From contig JAFANA010000097.1 in NCBI GenBank assembly GCA_019232905.1, forward strand, positions 1 through 64,000: a stretch of 64,000 nucleotides of DNA. Direction: 5' to 3'. The notes beneath the pieces are model-generated. The model did no database searches. It saw nothing but the letters and a program-made list of their open reading frames with translations, and was not told where the DNA came from. The position numbers and the translations under genes are program-made. This stretch comes from Vulcanimicrobiota bacterium. Its GTDB lineage: Bacteria; Vulcanimicrobiota; Vulcanimicrobiia; Vulcanimicrobiales; Vulcanimicrobiaceae. Below, one piece after another: positions 1-7,532 of this stretch (positions are counted from its first letter, which is position 1; each line of letters starts with the position of its first letter).

Positions 1-314
1 ACCCGGAACTCGTCGACCGCTTGCGCGACAACGTCGCCTACTTTCGCGATGGACTCAAGCGTCTCGGATTCAATCCGCTCGAGGGCCCAAGTGCGATCGT
101 GCCGATCATCGTCGGCGAAACATCGTTTGCGATTGCGATGAGCGACAAACTGCTCGAGCACGGCGTGTTCGTAACCGGGTTCGGCTTCCCGGTTGTGCCG
201 GAAGGTACGGCTCGCATTCGTACGCAGCTCTCGGCTGCGCTGACGAAAGAAGAGATGGATCGCGCGCTGGACGCGTTCGAGTCGGTCGGCAAAGAGGTCG
301 GTTTACTGAAGTAG
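1..314 (+). CDS. kbl: Glycine C-acetyltransferase (2-amino-3-ketobutyrate CoA ligase), C-terminal part
   Basis: The reading frame is open from the window edge to a TAG at 312-314, so this is the 3' end of a longer gene. The visible ~103 residues contain GFGFPVVPEG followed by ARIRTQLSAALT, the C-terminal signature of PLP-dependent alpha-oxoamine synthases of the Kbl type. These condense glycine and acetyl-CoA, or run in reverse during threonine breakdown. The catalytic lysine and PLP site lie upstream, outside the window. BioF and other family members share this tail, so the exact substrate is inferred from the closeness of the motif to Kbl. The thymidine kinase gene follows after 4 bp, suggesting co-transcription. 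Confidence 0.8.
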   Translation, partial: PELVDRLRDNVAYFRDGLKRLGFNPLEGPSAIVPIIVGETSFAIAMSDKLLEHGVFVTGFGFPVVPEGTARIRTQLSAALTKEEMDRALDAFESVGKEVGLLK

Positions 315-318
315 CCGC

Positions 319-885
319 ATGGCCAAACTCTACTTCCGGTATTCCGCGATGAACGCGGGTAAATCGACGGCGCTCATCCAGGTCGCACACAACTACGAGG
401 AAAACGGTCGCCGCGTTGCGCTCTACACCGCGGCGATCGATCATCGCTTCGGCGTTGGAATGATCGCGTCGCGCATCGGCCCGCGCCGCGAAGCGAAGAC
501 GTTCGATGCGGCTTTGGACTTTTTCGACGAAATGTCGAAGATGCGCGATATTGCCTGCGTGCTCATCGACGAAGCCCAGTTTCTTTCACCGGAGCAAGTG
601 CGCGAGCTGCACCGCGGTGCGCATTTGCTGAACGTTCCGGTGATCTGTTATGGAATCCGGACCGATTTTCTCGGTGAGCCGTTTCCGGGTTCGATTTATT
701 TGTTGGGCCTTGCCGACAGCGTAGAAGAGCTGAAGAACATCTGCTCGTGCGGCCGCAAGGCTACAATGAATCCGCGTTTCGACAGCGCGGGAAAACGCAT
801 TCGAACCGGCGAGCAAGTCGCCATTGAAGGCGATGTCGAGTATCGGCCCATGTGCGCGCGCTGTTTTTACGGAGGCGATGCATGA
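319..885 (+). CDS. tdk: Thymidine kinase (type II)
   Basis: This 188-aa protein phosphorylates thymidine to dTMP in the salvage pathway. The P-loop SAMNAGKS is at residues 9-16, and the DEAQF Walker B/lid motif at 84-88. A structural zinc site is formed by CSCG near residue 141 and CARC near 178. Length and motif order match bacterial type II (tetrameric) TdK. ATG at 319 puts the P-loop at its normal distance from the N terminus. The TGA stop overlaps the ATG of the next gene (ATGA at 882-885). Confidence 0.95.
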   Translation: MAKLYFRYSAMNAGKSTALIQVAHNYEENGRRVALYTAAIDHRFGVGMIASRIGPRREAKTFDAALDFFDEMSKMRDIACVLIDEAQFLSPEQVRELHRGAHLLNVPVICYGIRTDFLGEPFPGSIYLLGLADSVEELKNICSCGRKATMNPRFDSAGKRIRTGEQVAIEGDVEYRPMCARCFYGGDA

Positions 886-1355
886 TTGCGGCGGTGTTCG
901 CGCTCGTCTTGGTGATGCCGTCGGGTTGGGAACGTGTCGCCGTCGATAATGCGCCGGGAAGCACGGTCGAGATGCTCGATATCGGGCGCGGACCGACGAT
1001 TCAGGGCTTTGCGCAGCAGATCAACGTGTTGCGTCATCGATTGGCCGATCCGGCGATATCGATTTCCGCGTGGGCGGATCAGTCGGTGAGCTATTTGCAA
1101 TCTCACGGCGATGCCCGTGTATTGTCGTCGCATCCGGAACGCTTGTGCAACGGAACGCAAGACGGGTGGTGGATTGAATCGAACGGGACGTATTCAGGGC
1201 GGAAGCTCGATCTCGTTCAAGTCGCATTGCTCGACGGAGGTTACGAGTATGTCGCAACATACTCTCGTCCGGACGGAACTGATTTTGACGTTGCCGCGGT
1301 GAAGGCGCTCGATAGTCTCTGTCCAGCTCGTGAAGGAGAAGATCGTGCGCCGTGA
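882..1355 (+). CDS. Small exported protein of unknown function
   Basis: This 157-aa protein begins MIAAVFALVLVMPSG, a short hydrophobic export signal. I chose ATG 882 over an upstream in-frame ATG at 852 because GGAGG at 871-875 sits six bases before it and because it overlaps the tdk stop as ATGA. The mature part has two cysteines (in RLCNGTQDG and DSLCPA) that could form a disulphide, and a compact alternating pattern. I do not recognise the family. It overlaps the start of the RidA gene and is probably co-expressed with tdk. Confidence 0.6.
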   Translation: MIAAVFALVLVMPSGWERVAVDNAPGSTVEMLDIGRGPTIQGFAQQINVLRHRLADPAISISAWADQSVSYLQSHGDARVLSSHPERLCNGTQDGWWIESNGTYSGRKLDLVQVALLDGGYEYVATYSRPDGTDFDVAAVKALDSLCPAREGEDRAP

Positions 1356-1734
1356 TGTCATAGAAGTCTCCGGAATCTCCGACGTCTCTCGTGCGGCGAA
1401 GGTCCCCATCTCCGCAGCGATTCGCGCAAACGGATTCGTCTTCGTCTCCGGCACGCCGCCGATCGACGTCGAGCGCGGCGGGTTCGTCAAAGGCGACATC
1501 ACCGTTCAAACCGAGCAGTGTCTGCGCAACCTGCGCTTCGTCCTCGAAGAGGCCGGCACGTCGCTCGAAAAAGTCTGTATGGTACGCGTCTATGCGAAGT
1601 CCGAGCACTACAAAGCCATTAATGAGGTCTATGCGACATTCTTCGCGCTCGAACCGCCGGCGCGGACGTTCGTTCCGGTCGGCGACTGGCCGTTCGACTT
1701 CGACGTCGAAATCGATTGCGTCGCGCTCGCTTAG
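1345..1734 (+). CDS. RidA/YjgF/UK114 family protein (enamine/imine deaminase)
   Basis: RidA-type proteins hydrolyse reactive 2-aminoacrylate and related enamines released by PLP enzymes, protecting metabolism. The 129-aa sequence shows the family pattern: FVFVSGTPPID, then QTEQCLRNL, VCMVRVYAK, and the PARTFVPV segment carrying the conserved arginine that binds the carboxylate, ending VEIDCVALA. GTG 1345 is preferred over GTG 1330 because AAGGAG at 1333-1338 has ideal spacing. It overlaps the previous gene by 11 bp. Whether it is a RidA deaminase proper or one of the Rid paralogues cannot be told from sequence alone. Confidence 0.88.
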   Translation: MRRDVIEVSGISDVSRAAKVPISAAIRANGFVFVSGTPPIDVERGGFVKGDITVQTEQCLRNLRFVLEEAGTSLEKVCMVRVYAKSEHYKAINEVYATFFALEPPARTFVPVGDWPFDFDVEIDCVALA

Positions 1735-1813
1735 TGCGCGGCGCAATTGATCTTTTTTGACCCTCGTTGCGTCTTCCGGTGGTACGCTTCCCCTCACTAG
1801 CGGAGGGTTGCCG

Positions 1814-2536
1814 ATGAACAGAAGAGCTGCCATCGTCAGTGCCGGGATGACGGTGCTCGCGACCTCGTTCATGAGCGGCGTGCAAGCCGCCACGCCAAAG
1901 CAAATCGAGCGCGGTATTCGCGTGGCATTCGTGCTCGGGCCCAATTCGAACTTGATCGACGTCGCCGGTCCGTTCGAGGTGTTCTCCGACGCGCAAATGC
2001 CCGTAAAACCCGGTCCGCCGCCCCACGGACTGGACTACTATCCCGACGACAATTCGCAGGCGTTCGTGCCGTACACGGTTAGCGACGCGAAGGAAGCTCT
2101 CACCATCGGGAGCAGCCTCACCGTCCTTCCGACCTACACGTACGCGGACGCGCCCGTTCCACAGGTCATCGTGATGGGTGCGCAATCCGGGCAGACTCCT
2201 GCAAAGGTCGCTTGGATCCGAGAGATGTCAAAGTCTGCGGACGTCGTCATGTCGGTCTGCACCGGAGCGTTTCTCTTGGCGAAAACGGGTTTGCTCGACG
2301 GTCTGCGCGCGACGACGCATCACGACTATTACGACGCTTTTGAGAAGGCGTATCCGAATGTTACCCTTGTTCGCGGCCCGCGATTCGTCGACAACGGAAA
2401 GTACAAGACCGCCGGCGGCCTGACCTCAGGCTTCGAATTGGCGTTGCACGTTGTGGAGCAATACTACGGCGATCAACGCGCGTCGATGCTCGCGCGGTAC
2501 CTCGAATACAATCGCATGTCGGAGCGGCCGGCCTAA
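1814..2536 (+). CDS. Exported DJ-1/PfpI family protein
   Basis: This 240-aa protein has an Arg-Arg signal (MNRRAAIVSAG, hydrophobic stretch, VQAA), possibly a Tat or Sec export signal, followed by a DJ-1/PfpI fold. The nucleophile-elbow cysteine is in SVCTGAFLLAKTG, and the ligand-side HHDY and GLTSGFELAL match the GATase1-like domain also used by AraC-type regulators and isonitrile hydratases. No AraC HTH follows, so this is a stand-alone domain. GGAGG at 1802-1806 is seven bases before ATG 1814, which decides the start against an upstream in-frame codon at 1757. The substrate is unknown. It converges on the winged-helix/DUF1272 gene with an 8-bp gap. Confidence 0.82.
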   Translation: MNRRAAIVSAGMTVLATSFMSGVQAATPKQIERGIRVAFVLGPNSNLIDVAGPFEVFSDAQMPVKPGPPPHGLDYYPDDNSQAFVPYTVSDAKEALTIGSSLTVLPTYTYADAPVPQVIVMGAQSGQTPAKVAWIREMSKSADVVMSVCTGAFLLAKTGLLDGLRATTHHDYYDAFEKAYPNVTLVRGPRFVDNGKYKTAGGLTSGFELALHVVEQYYGDQRASMLARYLEYNRMSERPA

Positions 2537-2544
2537 GGCCGCAT

Positions 2545-3123
2545 TCAGACCGCGTGAAGGCGCGCGGCGCGCTTGGGACGGGGCTGAAGTTCGCCGCCGC
2601 AGTTTTTGCACACCCGGTGCAGCGCTTGCGCGCACGCGTCGCAATAGGTGCACTCGTAGCTGCAGATGTTTGCCGCGGCATCCGCACTGAGGTGACTTTG
2701 ACAGCGCTCGCAGTGAGATTTCATGGCCAGGCCGATCTTGCTTTCCGTGCGGCATCCGAGCCGATAGCCTTTTCCCGAGACGGTCAGAATGAACCGTTCG
2801 TCGCCGCCCAACTCGCGAAGGAGCCGGCGAAGCATGAAAATGTGTTGCGTGAGATTTGCGTCGGATAGATTTTCATCGGGCCAGATCCGAAAGAAGAACG
2901 TGTCGCGGTCCACGACCTCGCCGTTTGCTTCCATCAGCACCATCAGCACTTCAAAGAGCTTTTCCGGAAGCGAATGGGCCCGGTCGTCGACCAGGATTTC
3001 GCGGCGGGAAACGTCTACGATGAACGGCCCGAACCGATGAAAGACGGGAACGTCGAGCGCAGGCGACGGCGGAATGGAAAACATCAATGCGCGTGTGACC
3101 CTCCCATCACGATTCTGCGCCAT
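2545..3123 (-). CDS. Winged-helix (OmpR/CadC-type) regulator fused to a DUF1272 zinc-binding tail
   Basis: This 192-aa protein has two parts. Residues ~28-125 form a Trans_reg_C winged helix: FGPFIVDVSRREI, LPEKLFEVLMVLMEA, then TQHIFMLRRLLRELG and FILTVSGKGYRL. From about residue 138 the chain is a DUF1272 domain: HCERC, CSYECTYCDAC and VCKNCGGEL give about eight cysteines for two likely zinc sites. There is no receiver domain and no membrane segment, so the cysteine module may act as sensor (metal or redox); that is inference. The internal methionine before the DUF1272 part has no ribosome-binding site, so this is a true fusion. The start may instead be ATG at 3084, which has GGGAGG upstream. 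Confidence 0.8.
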   Translation of the reverse strand: MAQNRDGRVTRALMFSIPPSPALDVPVFHRFGPFIVDVSRREILVDDRAHSLPEKLFEVLMVLMEANGEVVDRDTFFFRIWPDENLSDANLTQHIFMLRRLLRELGGDERFILTVSGKGYRLGCRTESKIGLAMKSHCERCQSHLSADAAANICSYECTYCDACAQALHRVCKNCGGELQPRPKRAARLHAV

Positions 3124-3630
3124 TGCGACGGGCGTGTCTCAAAAAAACTTTAAAAGAGTTCTTTGCCGGTGACGATGTGCACGAAGCGCTCGACGAAGGG
3201 TTCGCGCTCGTTCATGGGCAGATTGGTGGCGATTGCCAGGCGAGCAGATTCAGCGAGGAGCGTCTCGTGCTGCGCGACGGCGGCGGATAAGGTCCATGCG
3301 CCAAGCATACGGCGAAGACGCTCGCAACATGCGTCCACGAGCGGCTCCGGGGAGTCAAACGTCCCGTATCGGCGCGCCCGGCAAGCCGGCCCCCGTAAAC
3401 GCGCTTAATCCTATCCATCGATCTCCGGTCGCAACGATGCCCCGCAGTGCCGCGACATAGAGTGCGAGTAACGGACGCCGGAACGCTGATGGTTTCATGC
3501 GTCTGATTCCTCTGGAAGTGTCTCGCCGGTCAACCTTTGAAATCAGCCGTGCATGAACAACGATGGTCACACATGATGATTTTTTACATATTTATACTTT
3601 TTTCATGGGTTCGAGCTACGGTGCCGTATT
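3124..3630. other. Intergenic stretch, about 500 bp
   Basis: This lies between the leftward regulator gene and the rightward lipoprotein gene. It holds a weak leftward small reading frame (3150-3338), a second leftward frame at 3355-3570 with a signal-peptide-like start (MKPSAFRRPLLALYVAALRG), and an AT-rich patch at 3570-3610 that could contain the promoter for the gene at 3631. The two leftward frames are adjacent and differ by one frame, so they could be one small exported-protein gene broken by a frameshift. I see no clear terminator or repeat. Confidence 0.4.
3150..3338 (-). CDS. Possible small protein, unrecognised
   Basis: A GTG-started frame encodes 62 residues with regular amphipathic helical character (ERLRRMLGAWTL, EREPFVERFVHIV). 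The frame stays open upstream of the GTG to about 3405. No convincing ribosome-binding site is visible. It could be the C-terminal half of a frameshifted gene whose N-terminal half is the signal-peptide-like frame ending at 3355. Low confidence that it is expressed. Confidence 0.25.
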   Translation of the reverse strand: MDACCERLRRMLGAWTLSAAVAQHETLLAESARLAIATNLPMNEREPFVERFVHIVTGKELF

Positions 3631-4194
3631 ATGACCAAGAACAGTTTATCCGCAGCCGTAGGCGCCGCGGTGTTTGCACTTTCTGGTTGTGCCGCTCACA
3701 GTGATGCGGGTCCTCCGATGAGCGGGTTGCCGCAGACTCAAGATGTCGCGCTTGAATCTCCGGTTATTGACGCGAGAGTAATTCCGCTGACCATTCATGT
3801 TGGGTTCGATCATGGTGAGCACACCGATCGCACGTTCGGACCGGTCTATTTCTATTCGCCGCTTGTCAGCGGAACCGCGCAAGTAATCCGCGTGCGGACC
3901 GGCTCGAAAGTCGTGTTCGTCAACGACGATACAAGCGGCATTCCGCACACGGCGTCGGGTTTTGGCCCGACCTCGTTTCCGGCGCAATTCGATAATAAAA
4001 GCGGTATGCGTCGCGCCGGAACGACCATAAATAGTTCGCTGACGTGGTCCACGGGCACGCTTCTCCACGGCCAGCGATCGCAAACATTCACGATCGGTGC
4101 ACGCGGACATTATTTCTTCGGCTGCGCATTCCATTACACGACGAGGCCGACGGCCGTCAACGGCTCTATGGGTGATGTGATCGTTTCAATGTAA
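3631..4194 (+). CDS. Cupredoxin-like lipoprotein
   Basis: This 187-aa protein starts with a lipoprotein signal ending in a lipobox (FALSGC, Cys at residue 20). The C-terminal ~110 residues look like a single plastocyanin/cupredoxin domain: VIRVRTGSKVVFVND, then GIPHTASG with the first candidate copper-ligand His, and later GCAFHYTT and NGSMGDVIVSM, supplying Cys, His and Met in the order of a type 1 copper site. The stretch between His and Met is longer than usual, so copper binding is likely but not certain. It would sit in the periplasm, anchored to a membrane, as an electron carrier or copper-binding protein. Confidence 0.7.
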   Translation: MTKNSLSAAVGAAVFALSGCAAHSDAGPPMSGLPQTQDVALESPVIDARVIPLTIHVGFDHGEHTDRTFGPVYFYSPLVSGTAQVIRVRTGSKVVFVNDDTSGIPHTASGFGPTSFPAQFDNKSGMRRAGTTINSSLTWSTGTLLHGQRSQTFTIGARGHYFFGCAFHYTTRPTAVNGSMGDVIVSM

Positions 4195-4299
4195 CCACGC
4201 GCTCAGAGGCCCTGGTGCAGAATGAATTGGTTGCCTTCGGGAGTCGTTATCATTTTTGCGCGTGTTAATAACATACGTCATGAACTCGGCCGCTCCGAG

Positions 4300-4319
4300 G
4301 GGTAGTGGAGGCACTACCC
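4300..4319 (+). promoter_or_regulatory. Perfect 8-bp hairpin just upstream of the BNR-repeat gene
   Basis: GGGTAGTG at 4300-4307 and CACTACCC at 4312-4319 form a perfect stem with a four-base loop, ending 22 bp before ATG 4342. No T-run follows, so it is not a standard terminator. It could be a 5'-UTR structure or an operator palindrome; neither can be decided from one copy. Confidence 0.4.
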
Positions 4320-4341
4320 TGCGTTCGTCAAAAAGCGCTTC

Positions 4342-7300
4342 ATGTGGAGATATAAGCGCTTTGCAGCGATAGCTGCATTGTTGTTCATTGCTGCTATTCC
4401 GGCCGGTGCGCAAAGTGCCGCGCCCACGGCACAGACGGTTCTCAAGGCACTGCATTGGCGTAACGTCGGTCCCGGAATCGGAGGACGCTCCGTCGCGGTC
4501 GATGCGGTACCCGGAAACCCGTTCACCTTTTACTTCGGCGGCGTTGACGGCGGTGTCTGGCGCTCGACGAATTACGGCCTCACCTGGACGAACATCAGCG
4601 ACGGACAGCTCAATGCGTCGAACAGCATCGGTGCAATCGCCGTCGCGCCGTCGAATCCGAATGTAATTTATGCGGGTACCGGAGAGAGTGACATCCGTAA
4701 CACGTTCATCACCGGCGACGGGATCTACAAGACCACGGACGCGGGCAAAACCTGGCACTACACGGGTTTGAAAGACACGCATACAATCGGAAAAATTGTT
4801 GTTGACCCGCGCAATTCGAACATCGTGTATGCGGCGTCCATGGGTCATGTGTACGCGAATAATAGCGAACGCGGTATCTTTAAATCGACCGACGGCGGCG
4901 CGCACTGGAACAGGGTGCTCTACGTTGACGACGCCACCGGCGCAATCGATCTCGTGATGGACCGTTCGCACCCGAACACGCTGTACGCTTCGATGTGGCA
5001 AGCATATCGCCGCGCGTACGGATTGAACTCCGGTGGTCCGGGCAGCGGTCTCTACAAGACGACCGACGGCGGCGTGCACTGGACGAAGATCTCAACGAAT
5101 ACCGGGTTTCCAACCGGCGTGCTCGGTCGTATCGGCGTAACCATCGCGCAGAGCAATCCTAAAATCGTGTACGCGATCGTGCAAGCGAAAGCGGGCGGTG
5201 TCTTCCGTTCGGATGACGGCGGGGGCAGTTGGAAGCGCGTCAACGACAGTATGGAGATGCGGCAACGCGCCTTCTACTACACGGCAATCTACGCAGACCC
5301 GACCGATCCCAACACGATCTACGTGCCCAACGCGCGTTTCTTCGTCTCGCATGACGGCGGCCGGAACTTTAGTGTTCTGCGTCCGCCGCACGGCGACAAC
5401 CACATCGTGTGGATCGATCCGAAGAATCCCAAAATTATCCTTGAGGGCAACGACGGCGGCGCGACGGTTTCAACCGACGGCGGTACGACGTGGAGCAGCG
5501 AGCACAATCAGCTCACCGCGCAGTTCTATCACGTCGCGCTCGATGAAGCGTTTCCGTTCAATATCTACGGCGCGCAACAAGACGACGGTTCGTGGGAAGG
5601 GCCGAGCGCATCATCAAGCGGTATCGTTTTGACGACGGACTGGCGACGCACCGCGCTCGGCGAGAGTACCTGGATCGCACCGCAGCCGGGCAACACCAAC
5701 GTCGATTACGGTAGCGGATACTACAGCATCATGATGCGACACGACAACATGACGGACGAATACAACAGCGTCAGTCCGTATCCGCTCTATCGCGAAGGCG
5801 CAAGCTCCGGCGAACTCGAGGACCGGCTCGCGTGGACGCATCCGATTTTCTTCTCGGTTGCCAATCCGAAAGAGTTGCTGGTCGGCGCGCAGTTCGTGCT
5901 GAGCAGCACTGATTACGGCCGGACGTGGAAGAAGATCAGTCCCGATCTCACGCGGAACGATAAGACGAGCGAAGCCCCGAGCGGTGGACCGATCGACGTC
6001 GACGCGTCGAGTGCGGAGATCTTCCCGTATGTGTCCGCGCTCGCGGTTTCTCCGCTCGATGCCGACGAGATGTGGGCCGGATCGGCTGACGGTCTCGTGC
6101 ACATCACGACGGATCACGGTGCGCACTGGAGCACGATCACGCCGCCGGCGTTGCCGCAGTGGGCGGACATCACGTCGATCGAGCCGTCGCACAGCGACAA
6201 AGGCACGGCGTATCTGACGGCGTCGCGCTATCAGTACGACGACTTCCATCCGTACATCTACAAGACGACGGACTTCGGCAGGACGTGGACGTCGATCGGC
6301 AACGGTCTTCCTTCGAATCAGTATCTGTACACGGTGCGGCAAGATCCGCGCACACCGAATCTTATGTTCGTGACGACGAAGAGCACGATCTATGCGAGTT
6401 TCGACGGGGCCGCGAGCTGGCAACCGTTGACGCTCAATCTGCCGAACGTGCAGGTTCGCGATGTTGCGATCAATGCACGTGAAGGCAAGGTCGTGATCGC
6501 GACGCACGGGCGGTCGATGTGGATCCTCGATAACCTCACGGTGCTCGAGCAACTCGCAAAGGCCGCGCAGAACAACGCAAACGGTGCGGTGCTCTACGCG
6601 CCCGAGCGCGCATGGTTGACGCACGCGTACGGCGCTCCGATGTTCGGCGGCTCGCCGAACGCCGCGGGCAACGGTGAGAATCCACCCTTCGGCGCGACCG
6701 TGATCTTCTATGTGCCGCCGTCGTACAACGGAAGCACGCCGGCAACGCTGACGTTTAAAGACAGCGCAGGCAACGTGGTGCGTTCGTTTGCGCTCCATTT
6801 GAAGTCGAACGCGAAGCCCGAAGCGCCTAGCGAGCGGTACCATCCCGCAGAAGATGCTGAACGCGCATACCAACGTCTCACGGGCATCGCGCCGGGAATG
6901 AACGTGTTCCAATGGGATCTCCGCTATCCAAGTGCAACGGAGATCACCGGCTTCGAACCATCGGGTTCGGGCGGCGGACTCGACGATTCATTGCTCGGAC
7001 CGCAAATCGTGCCCGGTAACTACACGGTAACGCTCTCGTACGGCGGCACGACCGTATCTCAACCGCTCGTATTGACACTCGATCCGCGGAGCACCGCAAC
7101 CGCAGACGATCTCACTGCGAGACGCGATCTCGGCTTGAAGATCCATGCGTTGCAAGAGCAACTCGATCGAACCGTCAACGAAGCCGTCGCCGCTCGTAAG
7201 AAGGTTTCCGCCGGCAGCGCCGCTGCGAAGCAACTCGACGACGCGATCGGCGCAGTCATCGATCTCGTTCATCCGCAAGCCGACGAAGGCGCACTGCTGT

Positions 7301-7461
7301 ATGAATCTCGCTTACGCAACTTCATAGCGTATCTCAACGCGGAAGTCGATACGGGTTACGTCCGGCCGACAGCCGCCGAATACGACGTCTTCGATAAACT
7401 GAGTTCCGACGCTGCAAGCGCCGAGGCAAAGTTGAAGGCAGCTCTTAGCGCCGCTCACTAA
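4342..7461 (+). CDS. Exported VPS10/BNR-repeat (sortilin-like propeller) protein
   Basis: This 1039-aa protein has a signal peptide (FAAIAALLFIAAIPAGAQS) and a long series of BNR/Asp-box repeats: GVWRSTNYGLTW, GIYKTTDAGKTW, GIFKSTDGGAHW, GLYKTTDGGVHW, GVFRSDDGGGSW and others, up to about residue 720. These build one or two large beta-propellers as in the sortilin N-terminal and exo-xyloglucanase folds. The last ~300 residues are a beta-rich domain (FQWDLRYPSA) and a helical tail. Such proteins are annotated only as glycosyl-hydrolase-like; no catalytic residues can be assigned. It is followed by a shared terminator region. Confidence 0.82.
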   Translation: MWRYKRFAAIAALLFIAAIPAGAQSAAPTAQTVLKALHWRNVGPGIGGRSVAVDAVPGNPFTFYFGGVDGGVWRSTNYGLTWTNISDGQLNASNSIGAIAVAPSNPNVIYAGTGESDIRNTFITGDGIYKTTDAGKTWHYTGLKDTHTIGKIVVDPRNSNIVYAASMGHVYANNSERGIFKSTDGGAHWNRVLYVDDATGAIDLVMDRSHPNTLYASMWQAYRRAYGLNSGGPGSGLYKTTDGGVHWTKISTNTGFPTGVLGRIGVTIAQSNPKIVYAIVQAKAGGVFRSDDGGGSWKRVNDSMEMRQRAFYYTAIYADPTDPNTIYVPNARFFVSHDGGRNFSVLRPPHGDNHIVWIDPKNPKIILEGNDGGATVSTDGGTTWSSEHNQLTAQFYHVALDEAFPFNIYGAQQDDGSWEGPSASSSGIVLTTDWRRTALGESTWIAPQPGNTNVDYGSGYYSIMMRHDNMTDEYNSVSPYPLYREGASSGELEDRLAWTHPIFFSVANPKELLVGAQFVLSSTDYGRTWKKISPDLTRNDKTSEAPSGGPIDVDASSAEIFPYVSALAVSPLDADEMWAGSADGLVHITTDHGAHWSTITPPALPQWADITSIEPSHSDKGTAYLTASRYQYDDFHPYIYKTTDFGRTWTSIGNGLPSNQYLYTVRQDPRTPNLMFVTTKSTIYASFDGAASWQPLTLNLPNVQVRDVAINAREGKVVIATHGRSMWILDNLTVLEQLAKAAQNNANGAVLYAPERAWLTHAYGAPMFGGSPNAAGNGENPPFGATVIFYVPPSYNGSTPATLTFKDSAGNVVRSFALHLKSNAKPEAPSERYHPAEDAERAYQRLTGIAPGMNVFQWDLRYPSATEITGFEPSGSGGGLDDSLLGPQIVPGNYTVTLSYGGTTVSQPLVLTLDPRSTATADDLTARRDLGLKIHALQEQLDRTVNEAVAARKKVSAGSAAAKQLDDAIGAVIDLVHPQADEGALLYESRLRNFIAYLNAEVDTGYVRPTAAEYDVFDKLSSDAASAEAKLKAALSAAH

Positions 7462-7482
7462 ACGCGCGACGCGTAAATAAAA

Positions 7483-7512
7483 AGGGTCCGGAATCTTCTG
7501 ATTCCGGACCCT
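7483..7512 (-). terminator. Rho-independent terminator between convergent genes
   Basis: A 13-bp perfect stem (AGGGTCCGGAATC and its complement) with a TTCT loop. On the minus strand it is followed by TTTTATTTA, so it terminates the porin transcript. It may also stop the rightward BNR-gene transcript. Confidence 0.85.
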
Positions 7513-7532
7513 GTCGTTTGTTCCAGACCGGG

